Source of the DNA: Planctomycetota bacterium
GTDB taxonomy: Bacteria; Planctomycetota; J058; J103
NCBI GenBank assembly: GCA_026004615.1
Contig: BPJM01000003.1
Coordinates: forward strand, 124,001 to 188,000
Length of the DNA stretch: 64,000 nt
Reading direction: 5' to 3'
The notes under the pieces were generated by a model. It did no database searches. It worked only from the letters and a program-made list of their open reading frames with translations, and was not told where the DNA came from. Below, one piece after another: positions 46,023 through 53,112 of the stretch. The first letter of the stretch is position 1, and each line of letters starts with the position of its first letter. Both the position numbers and the translations under genes were made by a program.

Positions 46023-46790
46023 ATGCGCATACCGGTCGTGGTGTTCACGGGCGTCGAAGCGGACGCCGGGGTCGTGCCACGCCGCACGGGCATGGCGGCA
46101 GCCCCGGGCGGTGCCCTGTCCGGCAGCCGCCGGCCGCTGCTCGCCAGGCAGCTCGAGGCGTTGCTCGGCCACCTGCCGAACGCGGGCTGCGCCGCGATCC
46201 CGCTGCAGGCGCTGCTGGAGCGCCGCCTGCCGGTGCAGGCGCGCCACGCCATGTGCCTGTGCTTCGATGGCGGGCTGGCCAGCCATCACGATCTGGTGCT
46301 GCCGATCCTCGAGCGGCTCGGGCTGACCGCCACCTTTTTTCTGCGGCCCGAGCAGCTCGGCCGGCCGGGCCAGCTCACCGGCGGGCAGCTCGACCGGATG
46401 GCGCGCGCCGGGATGCGTTTCGGCATCGAACTGCCGGCGGCGGAGGAGCTGGCGCTGCTCTCGCCGGGACAGCGCGTGCGCATGCTGCGCGAGGAGCGGG
46501 CGCTGCTCGAACTGCGGCTGGGGCAGCCGATCCGCATCGCCGCCACCCGCGGCCCGCTGCCCGAGCCGGAGCTGCTGCGCCAGCTGCGCGGATATGGTTA
46601 CGCTGCGGTCGCTTTCGGCCAGCCCGGCAACCACATGGTGATCGAGGGGCTGTTGTGCATCGCGCGGCGCGAGATCACCCCTGGTCTCAGCCCGCTGGAG
46701 TGGCTGGAGCTGGTGCGCTGTGACCGGCTCAGCCCCCAGGCCCTGGGGTTCTGGCTGCGCGAGGAGGCGGCACGGGGAGGCGTGCGATGA
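46023..46790 (+). CDS. Degenerate polysaccharide deacetylase-like protein
   Basis: 255 residues of NodB/polysaccharide-deacetylase fold. The central stretch MCLCFDGGLASHHDLVLPIL followed by ERLGLTATFFLRPEQLG aligns with the motif TFDDGY...LPIL...ATFF. The second Asp of FDD, a metal ligand, is Gly here, and the expected H-x3-H metal motif after GM is absent (GMRFGIELPAAEELAL). These losses make catalysis on N-acetyl sugars improbable. No signal peptide is present, also odd for an envelope enzyme. Its TGA overlaps the ATG of the response regulator (ATGA), so the pair is translationally coupled; a regulatory or sugar-binding role is inferred. Confidence 0.7.
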   Translation: MRIPVVVFTGVEADAGVVPRRTGMAAAPGGALSGSRRPLLARQLEALLGHLPNAGCAAIPLQALLERRLPVQARHAMCLCFDGGLASHHDLVLPILERLGLTATFFLRPEQLGRPGQLTGGQLDRMARAGMRFGIELPAAEELALLSPGQRVRMLREERALLELRLGQPIRIAATRGPLPEPELLRQLRGYGYAAVAFGQPGNHMVIEGLLCIARREITPGLSPLEWLELVRCDRLSPQALGFWLREEAARGGVR

Positions 46791-47233
46791 GCGAGGAGCA
46801 CTCGCCAGGAGCTTGCCGCGCCGCCCGGGCGGAGCGGGTGCTGGTGGTCGAGGACCAGTCGGCGGTGCGCGAGGTGCTGGCGGAGAGTCTCGAGGTGCTG
46901 GGCTTCGCGCCGGTGATGGCCGGCAGCGGCGCGCAGGCGCTCGCGCTGGTGGAGCAGCTGCATGGCCCGCTCGCCGCGGCGATCATCGACGTGCAGCTGC
47001 CCGATCTGGGGGGCGCGGCGCTGGGGGCGCGGCTGCGCGAGCGACAGCCCGGACTGCCGCTGGTCTTCACCAGCGGCGGCCGGCACACGCTGGCTGAGCT
47101 GGCGGCGAGCGCGGGCCTGGCTCCGAGCGGTCTGGCCGGGGCGCGGCTGCTGGCGAAGCCCTTCGGCATCGAGGCGCTGGAGGCGGCGCTGGCCGAGGTG
47201 CTGGGGCGCAGCGCCCCCGGATCCCGGGGCTGA
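46787..47233 (+). CDS. Single-domain response regulator
   Basis: 148 residues with a receiver domain only. VLVVEDQSAVREVLAESLEV supplies the acidic pair, AIIDVQLPDLGGAALGARLR the phospho-accepting Asp, LVFTSGGR the Thr/Ser switch and RLLAKPFGIEALEAAL the conserved Lys-Pro. There is no output domain, as in CheY-like proteins. No histidine kinase is encoded nearby. The start overlaps the upstream gene by four bases. Confidence 0.87.
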   Translation: MSEEHSPGACRAARAERVLVVEDQSAVREVLAESLEVLGFAPVMAGSGAQALALVEQLHGPLAAAIIDVQLPDLGGAALGARLRERQPGLPLVFTSGGRHTLAELAASAGLAPSGLAGARLLAKPFGIEALEAALAEVLGRSAPGSRG

Positions 47234-47234
47234 T

Positions 47235-47260
47235 CGCACCGGCGTCCAGCCACCGGTGCG
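47235..47260. terminator. Hairpin between convergent genes
   Basis: CGCACCGG and CCGGTGCG form an 8-base stem with a 10-base loop, in the 49-base space between the response regulator and the minus-strand gene ending at 47283. Confidence 0.5.
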
Positions 47261-47282
47261 GCGCGCCCACCGCGGCCGCCGG

Positions 47283-47738
47283 CTAGCCCACGTAGGCCCG
47301 GGCGAAGTCGATGAGCTTCGCCTCGATGAACCGCCGGGCGCGTTCCAGATCGACCTGCGTCACCGGCAGCGTGATGTAGTCGTAGCTGGGATGCTGCAGC
47401 CCGGCGATCTCGTAGCGGGCCTCGATGACGATCGCGAGCCGGGAGTCGTTGGGGCGCGCCCGCAGCACGAACTTCGCCTTGCGCAGGACGCCGTCCGGTT
47501 CGAAGCGCAGCGCCATGCCCGGCACCCCGGGCGGCGGGGTCTCCTCGTCGGCGAGCGCATTGGCGAAGCGCTCCAGCAGGAACTTCCGCCGGTGGTCGAT
47601 GATCTTTCCGATCTGGTGGAGCTCCTGCTCCAGCCGCTGCTGCTCACGCTGTTCGCGCTCGCGTTGCTGCTGCGCCGGATCGACCAGGTGCGACTTCAGG
47701 ATCTCGCGGTCGAACTTACCCGTGAACTCGCCAACCAC
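47283..47738 (-). CDS. Conserved-looking protein of unknown function
   Basis: 151 residues from a GTG at 47738 with GGAGGAG upstream. The first half is helical and highly charged (ILKSHLVDPAQQQREREQRE, LEQELHQIGKIIDHRRKFLL), a likely coiled coil. The second half is beta-rich (GVLRKAKFVLRARPNDSRLA, IVIEARYEIAGLQHPSYDYI), ending in a helix. No signal peptide or known motif. I do not recognise the family; it is flanked by convergent and divergent genes and appears monocistronic. Confidence 0.6.
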   Translation of the reverse strand: MVGEFTGKFDREILKSHLVDPAQQQREREQREQQRLEQELHQIGKIIDHRRKFLLERFANALADEETPPPGVPGMALRFEPDGVLRKAKFVLRARPNDSRLAIVIEARYEIAGLQHPSYDYITLPVTQVDLERARRFIEAKLIDFARAYVG

Positions 47739-48084
47739 GGCACTCCTCCGCCCTAGAGTCCGGTGAGGCGACGCCGTGATGCTAAACCACGCGGCGCAGC
47801 TCCGGCAACTGCCGATCGGACAGAGGCCCCGCCGCCGGCGCGGGGCCGGGGGGTCGCGGGCGGGCGGCAGGACCCGGTCGCCTGCCCCGGCGAGGGCGCC
47901 GGGGCGGACCCGGGCGTGGGATCGTTTGGGCGCGTGTGTCTCGGTCGCTTGCTAGGTGTTTTGTTTCTTTGTTTCTGCCCCGCCCGGCAGGTGGGACCGG
48001 CCGGGCACGTGTGTCTCGGTCGCTCGGGCGGCACGGTACGAGCGCGCCGGGGCGGCCGCCTCGCCGGCGGTTGCGGAGCAACTC
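47739..48084. other. Intergenic region with direct repeats and a T-rich tract
   Basis: About 350 bases without a gene. It holds the two copies of a 17-base direct repeat described separately and, between them, a stretch rich in T (47957-47978, GTTTTGTTTCTTTG) that is exceptional in this GC-rich DNA. Confidence 0.55.
47933..48024 (+). repeat. 17-base direct repeats 75 bases apart
   Basis: CGTGTGTCTCGGTCGCT occurs at 47933-47949 and identically at 48008-48024. The similarity extends a few bases upstream (GGGCGCG / GGGCACG). A T-rich tract lies between them. Confidence 0.75.
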
Positions 48085-48114
48085 GAGGGCACCGTATGGG
48101 AGGGCACCGTATGG
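48085..48114 (+). repeat. Tandem 15-base duplication spanning a start codon
   Basis: GAGGGCACCGTATGG at 48085-48099 is repeated directly at 48100-48114. Each copy contains an ATG in the same frame (48096 and 48111), so the M28 peptidase gene has a duplicated start and ribosome site. Confidence 0.75.
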
Positions 48115-49190
48115 CATCGTGGGAGCGGAGATCGGCAGTGCGAGCAACGGCCGCCGGAGCGCCGGCTGCTCGCCCGCGCCGGCGGCGGCGCCTGGTGCTG
48201 CTGCTCGGGCTGGGCGCCGCGGCGGTCGCCGCCGGGGCGGGCTGCGTCATGTTCGACATGCCAGGGCGCTCGTATCGCGGCCCGCTGCCTGCGCTCAGCG
48301 CGGCGCAGGCGGAGCTGGCGGCGCGGCTGCAGGCCGACGTGGACGCGCTGGCGGGGCAGATCGGCGAGCGGCACCTGCTCGCTCCCCAGCGCTATGCCGC
48401 CGCCGCCGACTGGGTCGAACGGCGGCTCGCCGAGGCGAGCGGGCGTGCGGTCCGCCGCCTGCCGTACCGGTATCGGGACGTGCAGTTCACCAACCTCGAG
48501 GTCCAGTGGCGCGGCACCGAGCAGCCCGAGCGGATCGTCGTCGTCGGCGCGCACTACGACAGCATGTGGGATTGCCCGGGCGCGGATGACAACGCCAGCG
48601 GCGTGGCGGCGCTGCTCGCGCTCGCCAGCGCGCTGCGCGCGGCCGCGCCGGCGCGTACCCTCCGCCTGGTAGCCTTCGCCAACGAGGAGCCGCCGGCGTT
48701 TCAGACCGAGGCGATGGGAAGCCTCGCCTATGCGCGGGCGGCGCGGGCGCGGGGCGAGCGGGTGGTGGCGATGCTGAGCCTGGAGTCGCTCGGGTATTAC
48801 GACGAGCGGCCGGGCAGCCAGCGCTACCCGGGACCGCTGAAGCTGTTGTATCCGGACCGCGGCGACTTCATCGCGTTCGTGGGCAACCTCGGCTCGTGCG
48901 CGCTGCTGCGGCGCGTGGTGCGCACCTTCCGCGCCCACGCGCGCTTTCCCTCCGAAGGGGCGGCGCTGCCCGGCTGGGTGCCGGGGGTGGGCTGGTCGGA
49001 CCACTGGTCGTTCTGGCAGGCGGGCTACCCGGCGATCATGGTGACCGATACCGCGCTCTACCGCAATCCGTGGTACCACGATGAGGGCGACACCCCCGAG
49101 CGGCTCGACTACGAGCGCATGGCCCGGGTGGTCGAGGGGCTGGTGGCGGTGGTGCGCGAGCTGGTGGGGCTGCCGCCTGCGCCGCGCTGA
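48111..49190 (+). CDS. M28-family metallopeptidase
   Basis: 359 residues. A basic N-terminus (RPRRRRR) and hydrophobic segment (LVLLLGLGAAAVAAGAG) ending at a Cys suggest a membrane anchor or lipoprotein. The peptidase domain shows the zinc ligands of the aminopeptidase Y/M28 family: GAHYDSMWDCPGADDNASGV (His, bridging Asp), AFANEEPPAF (catalytic Glu-Glu) and WYHDEGDTPERLDYERM with the late His. The segment WSDHWSFWQAGYPAIMVTDT is typical of the family. It would release N-terminal amino acids from peptides outside the cytoplasm. The ATG at 48111 has GGGAGG upstream; the tandem duplication also offers an ATG at 48096. Confidence 0.87.
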   Translation: MASWERRSAVRATAAGAPAARPRRRRRLVLLLGLGAAAVAAGAGCVMFDMPGRSYRGPLPALSAAQAELAARLQADVDALAGQIGERHLLAPQRYAAAADWVERRLAEASGRAVRRLPYRYRDVQFTNLEVQWRGTEQPERIVVVGAHYDSMWDCPGADDNASGVAALLALASALRAAAPARTLRLVAFANEEPPAFQTEAMGSLAYARAARARGERVVAMLSLESLGYYDERPGSQRYPGPLKLLYPDRGDFIAFVGNLGSCALLRRVVRTFRAHARFPSEGAALPGWVPGVGWSDHWSFWQAGYPAIMVTDTALYRNPWYHDEGDTPERLDYERMARVVEGLVAVVRELVGLPPAPR

Positions 49191-49224
49191 GCCGGCCGCC
49201 AGCTGCCCGCCGCGCGCCTCGCCC

Positions 49225-49728
49225 TCATGCTGCGCGCACCAACCACCGCTGCAGGGGCTGGGGCAGCTGCGCGCGCAGCTGGCGCAGCGCGCGCACGAGC
49301 AGCTGCCGCAGGCCGGTCGCCGCCCCGAGGCTGAACAACCGCCGGCCGCTCTGCGCCAGCGCGCGCAGCTGCGCGAGCGCCTGCGGGTCGCCGGGCCAGT
49401 GCTCCTCGACCACCCGCGCCGGCAGCCGGTTGAGCAGGGTGTCGAGCAGCCGGCTGAGCACGGTGGCGTCATCGACCAGCCCCACCGGTCCGAACAGCGC
49501 TTCGGGCACCAGATCCACGGGGCTGGCCAGATACAGCGCCGCCGCGATCAGCTCGCCCCGCTGCCGGCGCGGCACCCGCTCGTCGGCCAGCACCCGCCCG
49601 AGCAACCACAGCAGGTCGGGCCCCGCCAGCAGCCAGGCAGCAGCGCGGGCTCCGCGCCGGCCGGCGAGCCGGCCGGCGAGCCCGCTCAGCCGGGCACGCA
49701 CGTCTTCGTAGCCGAATCGGAGCAGCAT
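49225..49728 (-). CDS. DUF1232 (YkvA-like) protein
   Basis: 167 residues, ATG at 49728. The central RGELIAAALYLASPVDLVPE and LFGPVGLVDDATVLSRLLDT are the DUF1232 signature, a short membrane-associated helical hairpin found in YkvA proteins. The Arg-rich C-terminal half is helical and unassigned. Function is unknown across the family. The gene is 12 bases after the coiled-coil protein gene on the same strand, so the two are probably co-transcribed. Confidence 0.75.
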   Translation of the reverse strand: MLLRFGYEDVRARLSGLAGRLAGRRGARAAAWLLAGPDLLWLLGRVLADERVPRRQRGELIAAALYLASPVDLVPEALFGPVGLVDDATVLSRLLDTLLNRLPARVVEEHWPGDPQALAQLRALAQSGRRLFSLGAATGLRQLLVRALRQLRAQLPQPLQRWLVRAA

Positions 49729-49740
49729 GGCGCCCCGATG

Positions 49741-50685
49741 CTACCACAGCCGGCCGCCGGGACGCCCCTCGCGCGGGACACGCCGCTGCCAGTGCTCGCG
49801 CGGGGGCGGTGGCAGCTCGCGCCCGCGCGCGCGGCGCGGTGCTTCGGGCTCGCCCGGCAGCTCGAAGCGGATCACCCGCCGCTGCCCGCGCCGCTCGATC
49901 ACCAGCTCGCCCTCGCCCCGCTCCGGGGCCAGGCGCAGCTCCAGGCGCGCCCCGCCGCCGCTCCAGCCGAACCCCCCCGGGCCGCGCTCGCGGCGCGGAG
50001 GCGGAGGGGGGCCGTGCCGCTCCCCCCGGGGCTGCAGCAGCTCGCCCCACCGCTCGCGCAACCGCTCCAGGCGCTCGCGCCACTCGCCCTCCGGCCCCCG
50101 CTCCAGCCCGCGCTGCAGCCGCTCGAGCAGTTCCTCCAGCCGCCGAGGCGCCCGCTCGTCGCGCGGGCGCGGCCGCAGCCGCTCGCGCTCGCGCCGCTCG
50201 CGGTGCTGGGTGCGGTCGCGCTCGGCTCGGGCCAGCCGGTCGCGCAGCACCCGCTCCAGGCGCTCGAGCTCTGCGGCCCGCTCGCGCGCCATCCGCTCCA
50301 GCCGCTCCAGGGCGCCGCCCCGGCGCTCGAGCTCCTGCTCCAGGCGTTCGAACGCCTCGCGGCGGCGCTCCAGCTCCCGCTCCAGCCGTTCGATCAGCTC
50401 CTGCCGGCGGTGCAGTTCCGCCTCCAGTTCCTCGATGCGACGTCCGAGCCGGTGCTGCAGCTGCTGGAGCTGCTCGTGCGCGCGCCGCTCGGCCTCGCGC
50501 AGCATGGCCCGCAGCCGCTCCGGCATGTCCTGCTCGGCGTCCAGGTGGCGTTCGGCGCGCTGTTCGCGCCGCGGTGCGCGGTCTTCGCGCTGTTGCGCGA
50601 GCGCTGCCGCGGGCAGCACGAGCGCGACCGCCAGTGCCCCCAGCACCATCCCCGCAGCAGCCCTTGCCCTGCCGCTCTTGCCCAT
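49741..50685 (-). CDS. Exported Arg/Glu-rich coiled-coil protein
   Basis: 314 residues, ATG at 50685 behind GGAGGG. Residues 1-31 are a signal peptide (VLGALAVALVLPAAALAQ). From ~55 to ~210 there is an almost continuous coiled coil with heptad Leu and alternating Arg/Glu (EELEAELHRRQELIERLERE, RREAFERLEQELERRGGALE). The last ~90 residues turn to Pro/Gly/Arg and a short beta segment (RLELRLAPERGEGELVIERR). The extreme charge and lack of a membrane helix suggest a periplasmic structural rod or a nucleic-acid/polyanion binder; both are guesses. Confidence 0.7.
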   Translation of the reverse strand: MGKSGRARAAAGMVLGALAVALVLPAAALAQQREDRAPRREQRAERHLDAEQDMPERLRAMLREAERRAHEQLQQLQHRLGRRIEELEAELHRRQELIERLERELERRREAFERLEQELERRGGALERLERMARERAAELERLERVLRDRLARAERDRTQHRERRERERLRPRPRDERAPRRLEELLERLQRGLERGPEGEWRERLERLRERWGELLQPRGERHGPPPPPRRERGPGGFGWSGGGARLELRLAPERGEGELVIERRGQRRVIRFELPGEPEAPRRARGRELPPPPREHWQRRVPREGRPGGRLW

Positions 50686-50772
50686 GGCCCCTCCCTCCGC
50701 TGCGGCCGTCTGCTGCTGATACGGCAGGCGCGCCGGCAGAGATGGGACGCCCGGAGGCGGGCGGCCCGACGG

Positions 50773-50801
50773 TGGACAGCGCGCGGCGGCTCTGGCAGCA
50801 T
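50773..50801 (+). promoter_or_regulatory. Possible leaderless promoter of the threonine aldolase gene
   Basis: TGGACA (50773-50778), 17 bases, CAGCAT (50796-50801), ending 7 bases before the ATG at 50809. No ribosome-binding purine tract precedes the ATG. Confidence 0.35.
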
Positions 50802-50808
50802 CCGCCGC

Positions 50809-51903
50809 ATGCAGGTGCAGCGGGCGCCGGTACGCGACTTTCGCAGCGACACCGTCACCCGGCCCAGCCCCGCCATGCGGCGCGCGATGGCGCAGGCCGA
50901 GGTCGGTGACGATGTGTTCGGCGACGATCCGACCGCGATCCGGCTCGAGCAGCGCGCGGCGGAGCTGCTCGGCAAGCCGGCGGCGCTGTTCGTGCCCAGC
51001 GGCACCATGGCGAATCTGATCGCGTTCCTGGTCCACTGCCGGCCGGGCGAGGAAGCGATCGTCGAGCAGCGCTCGCACGTGCTGCTGAGCGAGCAGGGCG
51101 GGGCGGCGCGCTTCGCCGGGGTGCAGCTGCGCGCGCTGGCCGGCGACGCGCGCGGGGTCATGGCGCCGAGGGCGGTTGCCGCAGCCCTGCGGGGCGGGCC
51201 CGATGTTCCGCCGCTGGCGCGGCTGCACAACCCGCGCACCGCGCTGGTGGTGCTGGAGAACACCCACAACTTCTGCGGCGGGACGGTGCAGCCGCTGGAG
51301 GTGATCCGCGCCACCGCCGCCGCGGTCCGCCCGCGCGGGGTGCGGGTGCACCTGGACGGGGCGCGGCTGCCCAATGCCTGCGTCGCCAGCGGGATCCCGC
51401 TCGCGGCGTGGGCGGAGCCGTGCGACTCGGTGGCGATCTCGCTGTGCAAGGGGCTGGGCGCGCCGGCGGGCAGCGTGCTCGCGGGCGAGCAGGAGTTCAT
51501 CGCCGAGGCGCGCCGGGCGCGCAAGGCGCTGGGCGGCGGCATGCGCCAGCTCGGCGTGCTGGCGGCGGCGGGCCTGCTGGCGCTCGCGCCGGAGAGCTTC
51601 GCGCAACTGGCCACCGATCACGCGCATGCGCGGCTGCTGGCCGAGGGGCTGGCGGCGCTGCCCGGGCTCGAGGTCGATCTCGGGGCGGTGCAGACCAACA
51701 TCGTGTTCGTCCGGCACGCTGCCGGGCGCGCCGCGGAACAGGCGCTGGCGGCGGCGCTCGCGGCCGAGGGCATCGGCTGCGTGCCGGTGGGCGAGCTGGG
51801 GCTCAGGTTCGTGACCCATCGCGATGTGGGCCGCGCCGACGTCGAGGCTGCCATCGCGGCGGTGCGCGCCTGGACGGCCGAGCAGCCGCCCGGACCGACT
51901 TGA
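50809..51903 (+). CDS. ltaE: Low-specificity L-threonine aldolase
   Basis: 364 residues of fold-type I PLP enzyme. It cleaves threonine or allo-threonine to glycine and acetaldehyde. Characteristic segments are RDFRSDTVTRPSPAMRRAM and EVGDDVFGDDPT at the start, LFVPSGTMANLIAFLVH, VVLENTHNFCGGTVQPLE, VHLDGARLPNACVASG with the PLP-ring Asp, and SLCKGLGAPAGSVLAG with the Schiff-base Lys (residue 214). The end GIGCVPVGELGLRFVTHRDV is also family-like. The stop codon overlaps the -35 box of the following tRNA promoter. Confidence 0.92.
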   Translation: MQVQRAPVRDFRSDTVTRPSPAMRRAMAQAEVGDDVFGDDPTAIRLEQRAAELLGKPAALFVPSGTMANLIAFLVHCRPGEEAIVEQRSHVLLSEQGGAARFAGVQLRALAGDARGVMAPRAVAAALRGGPDVPPLARLHNPRTALVVLENTHNFCGGTVQPLEVIRATAAAVRPRGVRVHLDGARLPNACVASGIPLAAWAEPCDSVAISLCKGLGAPAGSVLAGEQEFIAEARRARKALGGGMRQLGVLAAAGLLALAPESFAQLATDHAHARLLAEGLAALPGLEVDLGAVQTNIVFVRHAAGRAAEQALAAALAAEGIGCVPVGELGLRFVTHRDVGRADVEAAIAAVRAWTAEQPPGPT

Positions 51904-51928
51904 TCGCCGCTGGCAGCTGCTCTATGAT
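51900..51928 (+). promoter_or_regulatory. Promoter of tRNA-Met(CAT)
   Basis: TTGATC (51900-51905), exactly 17 bases, TATGAT (51923-51928), 21 bases before the tRNA. The -35 box includes the ltaE stop codon TGA. Confidence 0.65.
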
Positions 51929-51949
51929 GCGCGCTGCTCTGTTGCCGGT

Positions 51950-52026
51950 GGCGGCGTAGCTCAGCTGGTTAGAGCAGCGGATTCATAAGCCGCGGGTCGC
52001 AGGTTCGAGTCCTGCCGCCGCTACCA
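51950..52026 (+). tRNA. tRNA with CAT anticodon (Met elongator or Ile2)
   Basis: 77 bases, with 3' CCA encoded. Acceptor GGCGGCG pairs with CGCCGCT (first pair G-T). D arm GCTC/GAGC, anticodon loop TTCATAA with CAT at 51984-51986, T arm GCAGG-TTCGAGT-CCTGC. It lacks the C1 mismatch and triple GC pairs of an initiator. CAT may read AUG or, with lysidine, AUA. The last anticodon-stem pair is A-G, a mismatch, either a real oddity or a base error. Confidence 0.93.
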
Positions 52027-52187
52027 ACTCCACCCCCTGCACAAGCCGAGGTGGGCGGCGTGCTGCCGGCTGCCCGCCCGCCCCCGGCACCGCGGCCCGA
52101 ACCGCAGCCCCTTTGTGTCGGTGCGAGGGACGGCAGTCGGGCACGGAGCCGGTCGCGGGCGAACGCGGAGCGTGTCGGCGCACCGTG

Positions 52188-52970
52188 CTAGGGCCGGCGC
52201 TGTGCGTGCGGGCCCCGCTCGCCGAGCAGCCGGTCGAGCAGCGCGTCCACCACCCAGTGCAGGTGTGCGCGGCGCTCGCGCCGCATGGCGGTGCCCAGCG
52301 GATCGCGCGCCCACAGCTCGCCTAGCGCCGGCGCATGGGTGAACCAGGTCACCACCATGCCCGCGAAGCTCGCGAAGAAGTGCTCGGGGGCGAGCGGCCC
52401 CTGCTCCGGGCACAAGCCGGCGAGCAGGGTGCGGACCGCACTGGCCAGCTCGCCCAGGTTGCGCCGGATCAGCTCCAGCCGTCCCGAGCGCCGCGCCAGC
52501 TCCTGCTGCACCAGCCGCGGATACACCCGGTGCCGCTCCATGAAGTCGAGATAGCCGTCCAGCAGCTGGTGGATCCGCTCGCGCGGCCCGCCGCGGGCAC
52601 GGCGGATGGCCTGGCGGATCGCGCGCGCGTGCGCCCGGTAGTAGCGCTCCAGCACCGCATCGAACAGCTGCTGCTTGCTGCCGAAGTGGTAGAAGACCAG
52701 CGCCTTGTTCACCCCGGCGAGCTGCGCCAGCTGTTGCACGCTCGTGCCCTCGTAGCCGTGCTCGCCGAACAGCCGCTCCGCCGCCCGCAGGATCGCTCCC
52801 GCGGTCCCCGCCTCGCCGGCGGTCCCGGCGGCGCGTGCTGCTCGCGGGCCCGCCCGCTCTGGGGTGCGGCGGCGGCCCGTGCCGCGCGCCCCGCCCTCCG
52901 CTCCCGCCTTGCCCCCGCGCAAGCCAGCTCTCCCCGCGATCCGACCGCCGCCGATCTGGTATCCGAACAA
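52188..52970 (-). CDS. TetR-family transcriptional regulator
   Basis: 260 residues from a TTG at 52970. The first ~55 residues are Gly/Arg/Ala-rich and may not all be translated. The HTH domain is AILRAAERLFGEHGYEGTSV then QQLAQLAGVNKALVFYHFGS, followed by KQQLFDAVLERYYRAHA. The C-terminal ligand domain has RIHQLLDGYLDFMERHRVYP and FFASFAGMVVTWFTHAPALG; helical, with an aromatic pocket suggesting a hydrophobic or acyl-type ligand. It is divergent from the ThDP-enzyme operon, with a palindromic operator between them, so it most likely represses both. Confidence 0.82.
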   Translation of the reverse strand: MFGYQIGGGRIAGRAGLRGGKAGAEGGARGTGRRRTPERAGPRAARAAGTAGEAGTAGAILRAAERLFGEHGYEGTSVQQLAQLAGVNKALVFYHFGSKQQLFDAVLERYYRAHARAIRQAIRRARGGPRERIHQLLDGYLDFMERHRVYPRLVQQELARRSGRLELIRRNLGELASAVRTLLAGLCPEQGPLAPEHFFASFAGMVVTWFTHAPALGELWARDPLGTAMRRERRAHLHWVVDALLDRLLGERGPHAQRRP

Positions 52971-52998
52971 GGCCCGCCGCGCCAGGGCAGCGGCCCTC

Positions 52999-53037
52999 TT
53001 GACTGATCGGTTAACATGATGTTGACCAATCGGTCAA
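52999..53037. promoter_or_regulatory. TetR-type palindromic operator between divergent genes
   Basis: Left arm TTGACTGATCGGTTAACAT (52999-53017), one central G, right arm ATGTTGACCAATCGGTCAA (53019-53037). The arms are complementary at 16 of 19 positions. Each contains a TTGAC hexamer, so the palindrome also carries -35-like elements. The stretch is far more AT-rich than its surroundings. Confidence 0.8.
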
Positions 53038-53112
53038 TAGCCAGGCCGCCCGGCCCGCGCCTCTTGCCGGGGCGGAGGTGCGGCGGGCCGGCGAGCAGCG
53101 GAGGCGGAGGCC

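Noticed and set aside
52709..53029. Short minus-strand frame starting next to the TetR operator
   Set aside because: It overlaps the TetR HTH coding region in another frame and has no domain; its start lies inside the operator.
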